From Streptomyces hundungensis (lineage in GTDB: Bacteria > Actinomycetota > Actinomycetes > Streptomycetales > Streptomycetaceae), in NCBI RefSeq assembly GCF_003627815.1, contig NZ_CP032698.1, positions 1,736,001 through 1,800,000 on the forward strand: a DNA stretch of 64,000 nt. Reading direction: 5' to 3'. How positions within the stretch are numbered: the first letter of the stretch is position 1; each line of letters starts with the position of its first letter. The notes under the pieces are model-generated. The model ran no database searches. It was not told the DNA's origin and was given only the letters and a program-made list of their open reading frames with translations. Of this stretch, positions 35,131 through 46,400 are shown piece by piece. The position numbers were made by a program, and so were the translations under genes.

Positions 35131-35877
35131 TCAGTGCGCCCCGGCGCCGTCGCTTGCGGGCCGGGCCAGGACCAGCCACCTGGACGGCAGCTCGATGCGG
35201 CGGCCGTCGGGGGTGTACTCGGTGGTGACGAGCGGGAGTTCACCCTCGGCGACCACCCTCAGACCGGCCTCCGTGAAGTGTCGCACCAGCGCCGCGTCGG
35301 ACACCTCGCCCGGCGCGATGCCGTGCGCGAAGACCGGCCGCAGCTTCGGCGGAGGGCCCTGCGGACTCTGGGCCAGGCCCATCAGGACCGGCTTCGCGGC
35401 CTCGGCGAGCTCCACCACGAAGGCCCTGCCGTCCCGGCCGAGCAGCGTGGCGACGGCGTCGGCCAGCGGTTGGCGATCGGCGGGCTCGCACTGGTGCAGT
35501 ACGCCCCGTACGTACACGTTGGCGTCGCCGAGCCGGTCGTGCAGTGCCTGGACGGCCTTGGGGTCGGTGGCGTCCAACTGCTCGAACCGGGCCTCCCCGT
35601 CCGGGTCCTGGCTGCGGGCGTGCTCAACGGCGGCGAGGGACAGATCGACTCCGGTCACCCGCGCGTAGCGGGCCGCGAGATAGCGGGTCTGGGTGCCGTT
35701 GCCACAGCCGAGGTCGACCAGCGGAAGGTCGGGGTGGTCGATGCGGGCCGCGAAGTGGGCCAGGTGGCGGGCGGCGGTGAGGGCCGGCTCCGCGTCCCAC
35801 AGGACCGCGCCGGCCTCGTCCGGAGCCTCCCGCCAGAACCCCTCCCAGGCGTCCAGGTACTTGCTCGTCACGCTCAT
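35131..35877 (-). CDS. Class I SAM-dependent methyltransferase
   Basis: 248 residues; ATG 35877 with GGGGAG upstream. SAM motif PLVDLGCGNGTQTRYLAARY (~55-75), VTGVDLSLAAVEHARS, FEQLDATDPKAVQALHDRLG, NVYVRGVLHQCEPADRQPLA. It begins TSKYLDAWEGFWREAPDEAG, with a Trp-rich lid. Small-molecule type, substrate unknown. Convergent with the VOC gene. Confidence 0.87.
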   Translation of the reverse strand: MSVTSKYLDAWEGFWREAPDEAGAVLWDAEPALTAARHLAHFAARIDHPDLPLVDLGCGNGTQTRYLAARYARVTGVDLSLAAVEHARSQDPDGEARFEQLDATDPKAVQALHDRLGDANVYVRGVLHQCEPADRQPLADAVATLLGRDGRAFVVELAEAAKPVLMGLAQSPQGPPPKLRPVFAHGIAPGEVSDAALVRHFTEAGLRVVAEGELPLVTTEYTPDGRRIELPSRWLVLARPASDGAGAH

Positions 35878-36161
35878 GACCGTCTCCCCGGGCAGCATGC
35901 ACAGTGTCAAGATCGGTTTACCGCGAGGTGCGTACGCCGGACAAGCACCCGGCGCATACCTTCACCGACCGTTCGACCGGCGGGAGTTGAGGGCGTCGCG
36001 GAGTGAACGCCGCACGCCGCGGGTCGGCTCGCGAGGGCACGGGCGCGAGGCGCAGCCGTGGTCGCGGGGCGCGAGGCGCGGGCGCGGTCGCGGTCGCGAG
36101 GTGCGACCGTCGCGAGGCCCGGGCGGGGCCGGGGTTCGAGGCCGGTGCCCGGGGCTGGGGC
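35878..36161. other. Gene-free gap with GCGAGG-rich low-complexity DNA
   Basis: About 280 bp between two leftward genes. The part from 36030 to 36130 is dominated by GCGAGGCGCGGGCGCGGTCGC-like words. I see no clear promoter motif, hairpin or ORF worth calling. Confidence 0.5.
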
Positions 36162-38588
36162 TCAGCGTCCTCGGCGGGCCGTGCGCGGGAGGGCCACGTC
36201 GAACCAGACGGTCTTGCCGTTGCCGGTGCGGCTGGTGCCCCACTCCCGGGCGAGCGCGGTGACCACGCGCAGACCCCGGCCCGCCTCGTCGTCCGGGCCC
36301 GCGCTCAGCAGCGTCGGCAGGGTGTGGTCGTCGTCGACCACCTCGCACAGGAGCGCCTCGGTCCGTACGAGCCGCAGCTCGACCTGATGTCCGTGCGCAT
36401 GCCGGATGCCATTGGTGACGACCTCGCTGACCAGCAACTCCACCGTCTCGGCCACCGATGCGAGGCCCCACCGGGCGAGCTGTTCGCCGACCAGCCGACG
36501 GGCCCGGCCGACCTCGGCCGCATCGACCGCGAGCCGCCACTGGGCGACGTCCTCGCGGGCGATGCCGTTGAGCCGCGCCATGAGCAGGGCGACGTCGTCC
36601 TTGCGCCCGCCCCGGGTGTTGAGGGCTCGGATGATCGTGTCGCAGGCGTCGTCCATGGAGGCCGCCGGGTGCGCCGCCGACTCGCAGAGCGTGGCGAGGC
36701 CGACGCCTATGTCCTGACCGCGCACCTCGACGAGCCCGTCGGTGCACATGACGAGCCGGTCCCCGGGCTCGACCTTGATACGGGCCGTCTCGAAGGGCAC
36801 TCCCCCCACGCCGATCGGCGCGCCCGTGGGCAGTTCCAGGAGCTCGCTGCGGCCGTCCGCGGACCGTACGATCACCGGCGGCACATGGCCCGCGTTGGCC
36901 ATGAGGAGTTCGCCCCCGATGGGGTCGTACACGGCGTACAGACAGGTGGCCAGGTAGTGCTCGCCCAGGCGCTGAGCCAAGTCGTCGAGGTTGCGCAGGA
37001 GTTGGTGGGGCGGCAGGTCCAGCGCGGCCATGGTCTGTACGGCGGTGCGCAACTGGCCCATCATGGCGGCCGAGTTGAGGCCGTGGCCCATCACGTCGCC
37101 GACCACCAGGGCGGTGCGTGAACCGGGCAGTTTGATCGAGTCGAACCAGTCTCCGCCGACCCGGCCGAGCAGCGTGCCGGGCAGATAGCGGGTGGCCGTG
37201 TCGCAGCCCGCCATGCGTGGGGCGACCTGCGGCAGCATCGAGTCCTGGAGGGTCTCGGCGACGCTCTCCTGGTAGGTGTACATCCGGGCGTTGTCGAGGA
37301 CGAGCCCGGCGCGCGCGGCCAGTTCGGCGCCGGTGACGCGGTCCATGTCGTTGAACTCGGCCCGCTCGGCGTGCCGCAGCAGGATCATGAATCCGAGCAC
37401 CACGTTGCGCGCCTTGAGCGGGACCACCAGCATGGAGCGGCCGTTGATGAGCGGCCGGATGTCGCGCTTGTCGAACTGCGAGGCGATGGCGGTGCCCAGC
37501 TGCTCGCTGATCCTCGGTACGAGCACGGGCTCGCCGGACGTCATGCACTGGAAGAACGGGGTGTGCGCGGGGAACGGCATCGACTCGCCGACCGGCACCA
37601 CATCGTCCCAGCGGCCCGGTTCGTCGACGTGTTCCAGGGCGACCCGGTGCCACAGGGTGCGGGCATCGGGCGGCCCTTCGGGGAAGCCCTCGCCCGCGAT
37701 GACCTGTTCGCGCAGATAGGTGCCCGCGACATCGGTGAAGCGGGGGACGACGGCGGCGCTGACCTCCTGGATGGTGCGGGACAGGTCGAGCGAGGAGCCG
37801 ATGCGGCCGCTGACCTCATTGAGGAATTCGAGCCGCTCGCGCACCGCCGCGTATTCGAGGTCGGCGGCGAACTCGGGGGCGGGCGGCTGGGCCCGTGACA
37901 CCGGCTCCATGGGGTGCCGACGCCGCCCGCGCCGGTGTTCGGCGCGCCGGGGCACACCCCAGTCCGGCGTGACGGGCACCCGGTCGTGCTGGCTGAACTC
38001 CAGGACGGGATAGCCGAGTTCGAGCACCTGGGCCACGATGCGCGAGCTCTCGCCGACGCTCATGCTGGGCAGGATCTCGGGCAGCCGCCGGGCGAGCTCG
38101 TCGGCGCCGGGGAAGTCGGTGTGCAGGGCGAAGCCGGGCGCTATCCGCTCGATGGAGCCGTCGTCGTCCTCGTCCTCCCGGTGGAGTTGGGCCGCGTTGG
38201 CCGCGAGGACAAGGAGCCGCTCGGGCCCGGGTCCGACCAGCGGATAGGCCCACCACAGCACGTCGCTGCGCTCGCGGCCGGGTTCGTTGAGGGTGGCCCG
38301 GCCGGCGCTGGGGTAGGCGGTGCGGCCGGTGAGCGGGCCGTCGAGGCCGGGGCCCAACTCGTCGAACACGTCGTAGTCGTCGAAGCCGCGCTCCAGCGCG
38401 CCGGAGACGGGCAGCAGATCGACGGCGGGTCGGCCGACCGCGTCCTCCCTGCCGGGACCGAACAGCCTGCGCGCACCGGATGACCAGTGCGACACCAGGC
38501 CGTCGCCGTCCACGACGATCACGGCGAGCGGGATCCGGCCGGCCACGGCAAGCTGGTGCGGCAGCTTCGGCGGAGTACCACTGTCCAT
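36162..38588 (-). CDS. PAS-GAF-SpoIIE phosphatase with anti-sigma-type ATPase domain
   Basis: 808 residues from ATG 38588 (AAGGAG 10 nt upstream). Order: PAS (~10-120, VAGRIPLAVIVVDGDGLVSH), a linker with a second sensor-like region, GAF (~256-430, RLEFLNEVSGRIGSSLDLSR), PP2C/SpoIIE phosphatase (~446-666, with VGGDWFDSIKLPGSRTALVV, GDVMGHGLNSAAMMGQLRTA, CTDGLVEVRG, GGRKDDVALLMARL) and a HATPase_c domain (~676-806, ETVELLVSEVVTNGIRHAHG, DDEAGRGLRVVTALAREWGT). In Streptomyces such proteins both dephosphorylate anti-anti-sigma factors and phosphorylate them, controlling SigB-like sigma factors. Soluble. A partner for the sigma factor at 8537 is possible but unproven. Confidence 0.9.
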   Translation of the reverse strand: MDSGTPPKLPHQLAVAGRIPLAVIVVDGDGLVSHWSSGARRLFGPGREDAVGRPAVDLLPVSGALERGFDDYDVFDELGPGLDGPLTGRTAYPSAGRATLNEPGRERSDVLWWAYPLVGPGPERLLVLAANAAQLHREDEDDDGSIERIAPGFALHTDFPGADELARRLPEILPSMSVGESSRIVAQVLELGYPVLEFSQHDRVPVTPDWGVPRRAEHRRGRRRHPMEPVSRAQPPAPEFAADLEYAAVRERLEFLNEVSGRIGSSLDLSRTIQEVSAAVVPRFTDVAGTYLREQVIAGEGFPEGPPDARTLWHRVALEHVDEPGRWDDVVPVGESMPFPAHTPFFQCMTSGEPVLVPRISEQLGTAIASQFDKRDIRPLINGRSMLVVPLKARNVVLGFMILLRHAERAEFNDMDRVTGAELAARAGLVLDNARMYTYQESVAETLQDSMLPQVAPRMAGCDTATRYLPGTLLGRVGGDWFDSIKLPGSRTALVVGDVMGHGLNSAAMMGQLRTAVQTMAALDLPPHQLLRNLDDLAQRLGEHYLATCLYAVYDPIGGELLMANAGHVPPVIVRSADGRSELLELPTGAPIGVGGVPFETARIKVEPGDRLVMCTDGLVEVRGQDIGVGLATLCESAAHPAASMDDACDTIIRALNTRGGRKDDVALLMARLNGIAREDVAQWRLAVDAAEVGRARRLVGEQLARWGLASVAETVELLVSEVVTNGIRHAHGHQVELRLVRTEALLCEVVDDDHTLPTLLSAGPDDEAGRGLRVVTALAREWGTSRTGNGKTVWFDVALPRTARRGR

Positions 38589-38775
38589 GGGTGGGAGGCT
38601 CCTTCCCCGCCGCGAGAAACGGCGGCTGTACCTCCACCGTACGGGGTCCGCGGTGCCGCGCGGGAGCCAACCCGTGAATAGGCGTACGCCCCCGCGCACA
38701 TGCCGGGCGCACTGACCAAAGGTCAGTCCTCGTGGCCCAACGCGGCCGAACCCGCGGGCGGTTGGGACACCCTTC

Positions 38776-39123
38776 GCCCGCGAGGTCGAGCTCTCCCGAA
38801 ACGTCGTCCGCAACGTCAAGACCACCACGCGCCAGCCCAGGCATTTCGTCCGCTTATCGCGGCAGAGGCCCGCCGCCGCCCTGCTCCTGGGACAGGGCGT
38901 CGACGTCATCGTTACTTAGGGGGACTCCTCGGGCCCACCCACATCGCCCCTACGCCCTCGTGCGCTCCGCCTCCAGCACTACGCCATCGACACCCTCGGA
39001 CCCGTCCGACACCTTCGCGGCCACGCCCATATCGGCGTCACCGCCACTGTCTGCGCCCACGCCCGACTCCACCTCCAACGCCAAGCCCTCGACGCCCTCG
39101 CCGCGGCTCTTGACCGCCCCTGA
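38776..39123 (+). pseudogene. Remnants of two tyrosine recombinase (integrase) C-termini in tandem
   Basis: Reading across frames gives LSRNVVRNVKTTTRQPRHF, then RPLIAAEAR (the linker before the catalytic domain), a jump over the missing catalytic core, LLLGQGVDVIVT and a stop at 38917, then LLGPTHIAPT and YALVR plus RLQHYAIDTLG in other frames. A second tail follows without a break: GHAHIGVTATVCAHARLHLQ, RQALDALAAALDRP, stop at 39121. Both match the end of Streptomyces phage-type integrases (QGV-x-x-V … LLGHAHIGVTATVYAHVRLR). The R-H-R-Y catalytic set is incomplete in both. Confidence 0.75.
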
Positions 39124-39246
39124 CGCACCCCGTGCGCGCGACCGTTGCCGTCAATTACTGCCGTCGAACGCCACATCGTCCCCACCCAGCACAGCTCAAT
39201 GAGGGCGACTCGGCAAAGGCATATAGCACTCGGCGGCACAGCGCTG
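39124..39246. other. Gap after integrase remnants
   Basis: Contains TTGCCGTCAATTACTGCCGTC (positions 39146-39165), a direct repeat of GCCGTC 13 bp apart, a sort of sequence I recall downstream of Streptomyces integrases and a possible attachment-site relic. No tRNA is present. Confidence 0.3.
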
Positions 39247-40005
39247 CTAACGGTCAGCGGCGAGACGCTCAAGCACCTCCGCAGCAAGCGCTGCAGAAGT
39301 GCGGTCGAGATCTGCCATCGTGGCCGCGTCCAAACGTGTGGACACATGACTGCCCATCACGAACGCCACATCCACAGAGGCCACTCGCGCGAGCCACCTG
39401 AGCCACTCGCATACCATGCGCATTCGAAATTCTCTGAGAATCTCCACACGGTCCAGAGGGTCTGACTCTGCGGCCAGCTTGATCACCTTGAACGATGCGG
39501 CGAGGCGATTGTGCGGCATATCATGTGCCGAAAGAATCAGCGCGAGTTCATCAGATCTGCCGAGAGAGACATTCTCGGCTACTACGAACTGAGGCAACGG
39601 CAAACCATTCACGCTTGTCAGCGCTCGCCCGTCACATCCCGAATCGATGACTACATCGACGCGGGAAGCAACCCCGGGATCATCGACCGCGACCCTGATG
39701 CGATGCGCGCCAGGCGCTCCGATGTTCTGCACAAAACGAGACACGCCGAGGATGTCACCGACTTGAATGGCTCCGTCGTCGAGCATCAGGTCTCCCTCGA
39801 ACAGGACACTGCATCCCGCCGGGCCGGCCCTGTTCCACAACCTGATGCGGACAAGACCCATCTGCGCACGTGCAGCTAGCTGGATGTGGCTTCTAGACGC
39901 CACCAGCGGCGCGCCGGCCAGCACCAGATCCTCCTCCGGCGGAACCGTCGCCCCAATACGGACCACGCGATGGTTCAAGTAGAACTCAGCACTACCAATG
40001 AGCAT
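39247..40005 (-). CDS. Candidate immunity protein for the RHS toxin; family not recognised
   Basis: 252 residues from ATG 40005. I do not recognise the fold. Features: a beta-rich first ~150 residues (SAEFYLNHRVVRIGATVPPE, HIQLAARAQMGLVRIRLWNR, VRVAVDDPGVASRVDVVIDS) and a helical second part (DPLDRVEILREFRMRMVCEW, LRWLARVASVDVAFV, TMADLDRTSAALAAEVLERL). It follows the RHS toxin gene by 83 nt on the same strand, exactly where polymorphic-toxin immunity genes sit. No signal peptide, so cytoplasmic. GC is lower than in flanking core genes. Role inferred from position only. Confidence 0.5.
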   Translation of the reverse strand: MLIGSAEFYLNHRVVRIGATVPPEEDLVLAGAPLVASRSHIQLAARAQMGLVRIRLWNRAGPAGCSVLFEGDLMLDDGAIQVGDILGVSRFVQNIGAPGAHRIRVAVDDPGVASRVDVVIDSGCDGRALTSVNGLPLPQFVVAENVSLGRSDELALILSAHDMPHNRLAASFKVIKLAAESDPLDRVEILREFRMRMVCEWLRWLARVASVDVAFVMGSHVSTRLDAATMADLDRTSAALAAEVLERLAADR

Positions 40006-40088
40006 TTCTCCGCCAGTTACCCAGTTCAGCCGTAATGGGGCGCTCAGTCAACACCAACACTAACCGGGCGCCCTCTACCTAACCCCTA

Positions 40089-40466
40089 CTACCCCGTATG
40101 CCCGGGCAATAGCTCCGCCAGCATCTGAGCTGCGCTCGGAATTCCCGGGAGCCCTTCAAACGTCGGATCATGATAGCCGTGATTACGCAGCATCCGCTGA
40201 GCTTTCGACACGGCAACCGCTTGCATATCACTGCATGTCTCACAGTGAGGGAACAGACTACGCGGAAGGCTAGTCGGTCCAATTCCAGTAGACGGCTGAT
40301 GATCACCCGTCATCGTCGGACTGCTCCCACCGCAAGAGTGGCACGCTCTTCCCTGCATGGCCGCACTCTGCTCCGGGGTAACGATGGGACCGGTCGCAGG
40401 CACCGACTCATCGGCATGAGGACCGACACGAAGCGTGTCCGCCTCGGCCTGACTCAACGAAACATC
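40089..40466 (-). other. C-terminal toxin domain of the RHS protein
   Basis: Last 125 residues, starting after the HINT cleavage site. CHSCGGSSP, TMTGDHQPSTGI and PHCETCSDMQAVAVSKAQR suggest a treble-clef zinc site made from two C-x-x-C pairs with a central D-H pair, the layout of HNH/EndoVII-type nucleases. The Asp-His pair would be the catalytic centre. Assignment is by motif only. Confidence 0.6.
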
Positions 40467-43400
40467 ACAATTGTGAACGAGTAACGGCGTAGCGCCCGCC
40501 AGCACATAGTACGTGTGGAGTTGGTTGACCGTCAGGTTGTGGGTGGTAACGGCGTACTGGAAGTTGCGGACCGTCTGGACGGTCAGGGACATCCCGTTCG
40601 GCCGGCGAAGTCGCTCACCGCGGTGGAGCTCACCGGCATCCACCCACTGATGGCGAGTCTCGCTCCAGTAGGGGTGGTGATGGGTGGAGGTGATCTTCGC
40701 CGGCGGGCCGCGGGGGTTCGCCTCGTCGGTGAGGGTGAGGTCGGTGAAGTCCTTGTCGTCGGGAGTGGTGATCGTGGCGGTAACCGTCTCCGGTCGGGTT
40801 TCGCCCGTCTGGGGGTCAGTGGCCATCACCTTGTCGCCGATATGGAGAGACTCCAGCGCCCTGGTGGTGCCGTCGGCCATCAGTACTCGCGTGCCGGTCG
40901 GGAAGCTGTTGCAGTTGGTTGGAGTGGACTCGCTCTCCCCGGCACCCTTGCTTTCCGCGTCATCCGCAGCCTTGGCGGACTTCGACTCCGTACTTGCCGC
41001 GTCGCTGGCTGTTTCCTTGGCAGCCTTTTCTTCGGCGGCTTTCGCTGCCGCCTTTTCCGCAGCCTTGGCTTCCGCTGCCGCCTTTTTCGCGCGACTCATC
41101 GCCTCGGCTGCCTTGGCAGCGGCACGTTCGCCGGCACGAATGGCGTCGTAGGCCTTGTCGAGCTCCTTGTAGATCTTGAAGGCCTTGATACCGACCTTGA
41201 TGGCCTTGAAGATCTTGCCCCAGGGCACGGCGTTGAGTGCGGTGTTGACGCAAGCCATCACGTCGCCCTTGGTGAAACAGTCCCGCGCGTCGTTGAAACC
41301 GATCAGGTCACCGATCAGATTGATGACCTGGTTCTTGATGTCATCGCGTTTCTGCTTGGCCTTGGTGACCACCGTGTCGGCTTCGGCCAGGTCCTGCGCA
41401 GCACGCTTTTCCCCGTCACTCGGACCATTACCGGGATCGACAGTCAGCTTTATGCCCGCCTTGTCCGCGTAGTACTGATTGACCCCCTGACACTCCTTTG
41501 GCGTGTCACAGGCCGTGCGGAGCCCGTTGGCGTCAGTCCGGTTGACCGGGCTGTTGTTGGCATAGGCGTACGCGTTCCACTGCTGAGGATCGCCCGCATC
41601 CACTATGGGGTCCGGACTGATGAACCGGGCCGTCTTCGGGTCGTACTCGCGGGCTCCCAGGAGGGTCAGGCCCGTGGCCTTCTCCTTGGTGCCGCCGACG
41701 AAGCCCTTGTCGCCCGCCCAGGCTCCATCCGTCGGCTGGGTGCCGCGTTCATTGCCGAACGGGTCGGTGGGACGGCGGACTTGGGACAGGTCGTAGGCGT
41801 TCAGCTGGACGCCGTTCGTGCCGTGCGGATCGGCCGACTGGTAGGCGAGGGTCGACTTGCCGTCGGCGATCGTCCGGGTGACCGAGAGACCGCCCGGGGC
41901 CGCGTAGGTACGGACGTCGGTGACCTTGCCGCTGGCCGTGTCCAGGGTCAGCTGGTCGGGGCCCAGGCTGAGCGTGGTCTTGCCCGGGTCGCGGCGGATG
42001 AGCTGGTTGCCGCCGGTGTCGTAGAGGTAGCTCGTACCCGCGCTCTCACCAGTGCCGGTGATCTTGTCGAGCTTGCCCTGACCGTTCCAGGTCAAGGCTT
42101 TGGTGCCCGGAGTACTTGTGATGGATGTCGTATTGCCGCCCGCGTCGTACGAGTACGAAGTCACCTGCGTACCCGACGGACCGGTCTCCGTCGACGACAT
42201 CAACGCGTGCGGACCGCCGGTCCCACCGCCCGTCTTCGGGTCGGAGGACGGGGTGTTGGGGCCGGCGCCGAAGGTCTGGTCGACCGTCACGTCCTTCGAC
42301 GCGTCGCCGGTGACGTCCTTCTTCACCAGCTGCTTGCGGTTGCCGAGCTTGTCGTAGGTGTACTTCTGCCAGTACGGAGCCGGGCCTCCGACGCTGGGCT
42401 TGCCCTTGGCGTCCACCGCGGGACCATCGGTGTTGGCGCAGGTGCCGATGCCTCGGACGCTGGGTTGCGCGGCGGTGGTCTGGGTTCCGGTGTCGGTCCA
42501 GGCCTGGGTGAGGCGGCCGAGATAGTCGTGCGTGAAGCACTGGAGGTCGGAGGCCACCCCGTCCTGGGCGTCACGGACGGAGGTGACCTGGCCCAACGGG
42601 TTGTAGGTGTAGTCGCTGACGTCGACGCTGGCGTTGGGCGCCGTCTGCTTGTCGAGGGTGGAGCGGATGACCCGGCCCGTCGAGTTGTCGTAGTCCTGGG
42701 TGGAGACGATCTGCGCCCCGGTCGGGCCGACCGTGGTGCGGATGGCACGCCCATACGGGTCGTAGCGCAGGTCCACTACATAGGGCGTGACGGTGAGGCC
42801 CGTCTTGCCGACCAGCATCGTCATATTGCCACCGCTGTCGACGGCGTAGGTCAGGGTCTCAGCCGCCATGCCCGCCACCGGCGGCAGCTTGGTGGTCTGC
42901 AAATGCCCGAGCGCGTCATACGTGTTGCTGGTCTCGTAGGTGTTGGCGAGGCCCTTCTCGACGGCCGGAATAGTGATCTTGCTGCCGAGCGGGCGGTACC
43001 CGCCGTCGTATCCCGTCACCTGCGAGACGTAAGCGTCCCCTGCGGCTCCGCCGACGAAGCGGGTGCTGGAAGTCGGCTTGCCGAGCGCCAACGTGTCGTA
43101 GGTGAACGCGTCGACCTGCTTGGCCGGGTCGGTGGTTGTGCCCTCGTAGGTCGCGGTGGTCCGACCCAGCAAGTCGACGACGGTGGTCGCGCTCTTGCCC
43201 CGCGCGTCGGTTGCGGTGACGAGGTTCTTGGTGTCGTCATAGACGGTGGTCGCGGTGCCGGAGTCCGGGTCCGTGGACTTCACCACGCGACCGAGCAGGT
43301 CGTAGGTGAACGTCCACTGATTGCCGGCCGAGTCCTTGCGCCACAACTCCTTGCCCTGAGCGTTGTAACCGTAGGTCGTCTCGTCGTACGCGCCGGTGGG

Positions 43401-46400
43401 CGTATTGGACTGGTACTGGCGCAGCGCCACCGTCTGGCCGTTGCCGTCGGTGATGGAAGCGCTGGCATAGCCGCCCCTGGGCGGAGTGGAACGCGTCTCG
43501 TCCGCGCCCGGGTACGAGGTCTTCGAACGCCACTGCTCGATGCCGTAGGACTGGAAGACCGTGTCGGTGGTCCGCCCCAGGCCGTCGTAGACCTGAACGG
43601 TCTGCGCCGGGATCTTGCTGTCCGGATTGACGCCCCCATTGGGCAGGAACAACTGCCCTGCGGGTCCGGCCTCATTGTTGTAGTAGGCCGCACTGGTCTT
43701 GGTCTGCCAACCGTGCGAGTCGAACAGTGCGTCGGTGATGGTACGGCCGAAAGCACCCGAGGGAGGGATCGCCTGGGTCTGGCGAATGCGACCGAGGCCG
43801 TCATAGAGGGTGAAGGTGGAACTGTAGGTTGGCGCAGTGGACGTCAGGGCCTGACTCAGCACACTGGACGGCGCGTTGGTCCCGTTCATCGCGTACGAGA
43901 ACTTGCGCGTGGGCGCGGCCTTCGCGCTGCGGTCGGCGCCGGGCTGCCACACGGCAACGACCCGGCCGAGCGCGTCGTAGTCCTGTTCGGCGACATGCCC
44001 GTTCTCATCGGTCTGCTTCAGCGGCAGAGCGCGGCCGATGTCGAGGGTGGTGCTCGATTTCCAGCCGAGCGGGTTGGTGTGGGTGATCTGGTTCGGAAGC
44101 GCACCGGTGGATGGGGAGTATTCGGTCCTGGTGGTCGCACCGTCGGGGTGGCCGGCGTCGGTGCGGGTCGGGTCGGTGGTGCTGATGACTCGGCCGTAGG
44201 CGTCGAAGGCTGCCACGGCGTTCTTGCGGTAGACCGGCTTGCCGTCGGCGCCGTAGCGTTCAAGGATGTCGGTTCCGGTCTGGTCCCCGGTCGCGCCTGA
44301 TTCTCCGAGCGGCTTGTTGTCGAAGTAGGAGTGCGTGTCGGCCACGGTGTTGGCAGCCGTCGGCGTCTCGCCACAGGCTTCGGAGAGCGTGAGCGTGCGC
44401 GATGCCCGCGCGGTGACCGCGCCGCCCGGGCCGGCCGCGTAGGTGAAGGCCGTGCACAGTCGCTGTTCCGGGTGCGCGAGATCGCTCTTGTCGTCGACTT
44501 CGACGGGGCGGACGGCGAGCGTGTCGTCATAGGTGGAGGTGCGCTCGGCGGTACGCCAGTCGCCGCCGGCCAGCTTCGAGTAGGTGGTGACCTTGCTCGT
44601 GTTGACGGCCCGGGCGGTGATGTCGGGCATGCCGCCGGACTGCGCGCGGGTGGCAGTCACCGTGCCCAACCACGGCGTGGTGATCTCGCTGCCGATCAGG
44701 TCGCCGCCGTCGCGGTCATAGGTCTGCGTCTGACGGACGAAGCCGGACAGGACATTGTCGTCCGTGATGGTCTGGGTCTTGGCCGTGCCCCCTGGCGGTA
44801 TCACGGTGACAGCGACGCTGCGCTTGGAGCCGTTGGCCAGGACGTCACCGTCCATGCCACGCAGGTAGGTGCTGACGGTCTTGGTGCGCGGGGCCTCGGT
44901 CAGGTTGCCGTTGCCGGTGCGAGTGGTGACCGTGGCATAACCGCGGAACTGGTCCCAGGTACGGGTCTTGGCGTCAGTGAGCTCGGAGTCGTTGCGGTGC
45001 CAGGCGATTCCGCCGCCGTACTCGTAGTCCGTCACCTTGGGGGTCGCGGTGGCGAAGGTGTCCTGCTCGGTGACGCTCTGGACGACGATCTTGTTGAACC
45101 AGTCGTCGACCGGATCGGGATAGGACTGTCCCGGGAGATACCACCTGACGGGCATGCACGCCATCGTGTTGCTGTCCGCGGCCGACGGCATCGCCTTTCG
45201 GGTGCGGGAGCATTCGGCCGGTCGGTAGATCACGTTGATCTTGCCGCCGGTCTCCGTCGTGATCGTCTGGATTCGGGGGCGCTTGTAGTCGGGGGCAGAG
45301 GCTTCGGTGCCGTCGGGACGGACCACGTTGCCGTCGACGCGGTTGGCGATCTCGACGGGAGTGAAGGAGACGGGCGGCAGCGGTACGGCAGTCTTGCCGT
45401 TGCTGCCGGTGCGCCGGATGGAGTCGAGCCACAGCGACGGGGAGGTGCCGTCGTTGGGGTCCTGGAACGACTGGGTCAGCGCGAAGGAGTCGACCGGTCG
45501 GTAAGAGGAGCCCTCGAGGACTTCGGTGTCGATCTGGGTCAGCTGCTTGGTCGTCCAGAACGTGGGTGACAGTGTCAGGCACTGACCGGACTTGTCGCAG
45601 CTCTGGTCTAGCGGACTGTCCGGCCAGTACGTCTTGTTGGCCTTGGTCCGCTGCGCGGGGTCACAAGTGACCGAACCCCCGGCCACACAACGCTCCTTGG
45701 TGCGGAACCACACCTGAGCGGCCGGTTTGCCCGTGCCCTTCTCCTTGATCTGGTCGGGCAGGCGCTGGCCGTAGCCGACCCAGGTCGGGTAACTGCCGCG
45801 CTGGTAGAGGGTGGGTGTCCCGTTGCCGTTGTTCTGGCCACCACCCTTGCCGTAGTAGTTGTCCTCCTGCGCGTACCGGTAGCTGATCAGGTTCTGGTGC
45901 GCATCGACGACGTAGTCGAGGTTCCACTGCCAGCCCATCTGCGACCAGGAGTTCTTGGCCGGGGACTCCGCGCCCAGGCACTTGTCGGCGTCACCGGGCC
46001 AGTAGACGGGGACGGTGGAAACGGAGTTGGCCGCCGGGTCACTGCCGTCGCCGCCCGGCAGATGATTGGCGCCGAAGTAGAACTGGGTGCCGTCCGTCGT
46101 GGTGACCTTGAAGCCCTCGCCCTTCCAGGCGCCGTTGGCCTGGCCGGTCAGCCGCTCGACCTTGGTGCCGTCCTCGCCCTGAAGGTGCCACTCGCACGAC
46201 TTGTCGTCGCGCACGAGCTGGCCCGCGTGCCCGGCGAGCGACAGATTGAGCAGGTCACCGCCCCAGCACTCGTCACCCGAGTCCTTGACTCCGGCGTCGT
46301 CGCAGCTCTTGTACGTACGGGAAATGGAACCGGGTTGGTAGTCCCAGCCGTCGCCGATCCAGCTGGCCTGCGCGTTGGTGGAGGCCGTCTTGCCGTCGAC

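Noticed and set aside
38732..39202. Intact 156-codon gene rich in Ser/Pro
   Set aside because: Its product is low-complexity, while other frames of the same DNA match integrase C-termini, so the region is a pseudogene.
40515..44300. 1261-codon frame opposite the RHS gene
   Set aside because: Antisense shadow produced by high GC in the third codon position; the leftward frame has signal peptide, YD repeats and HINT.
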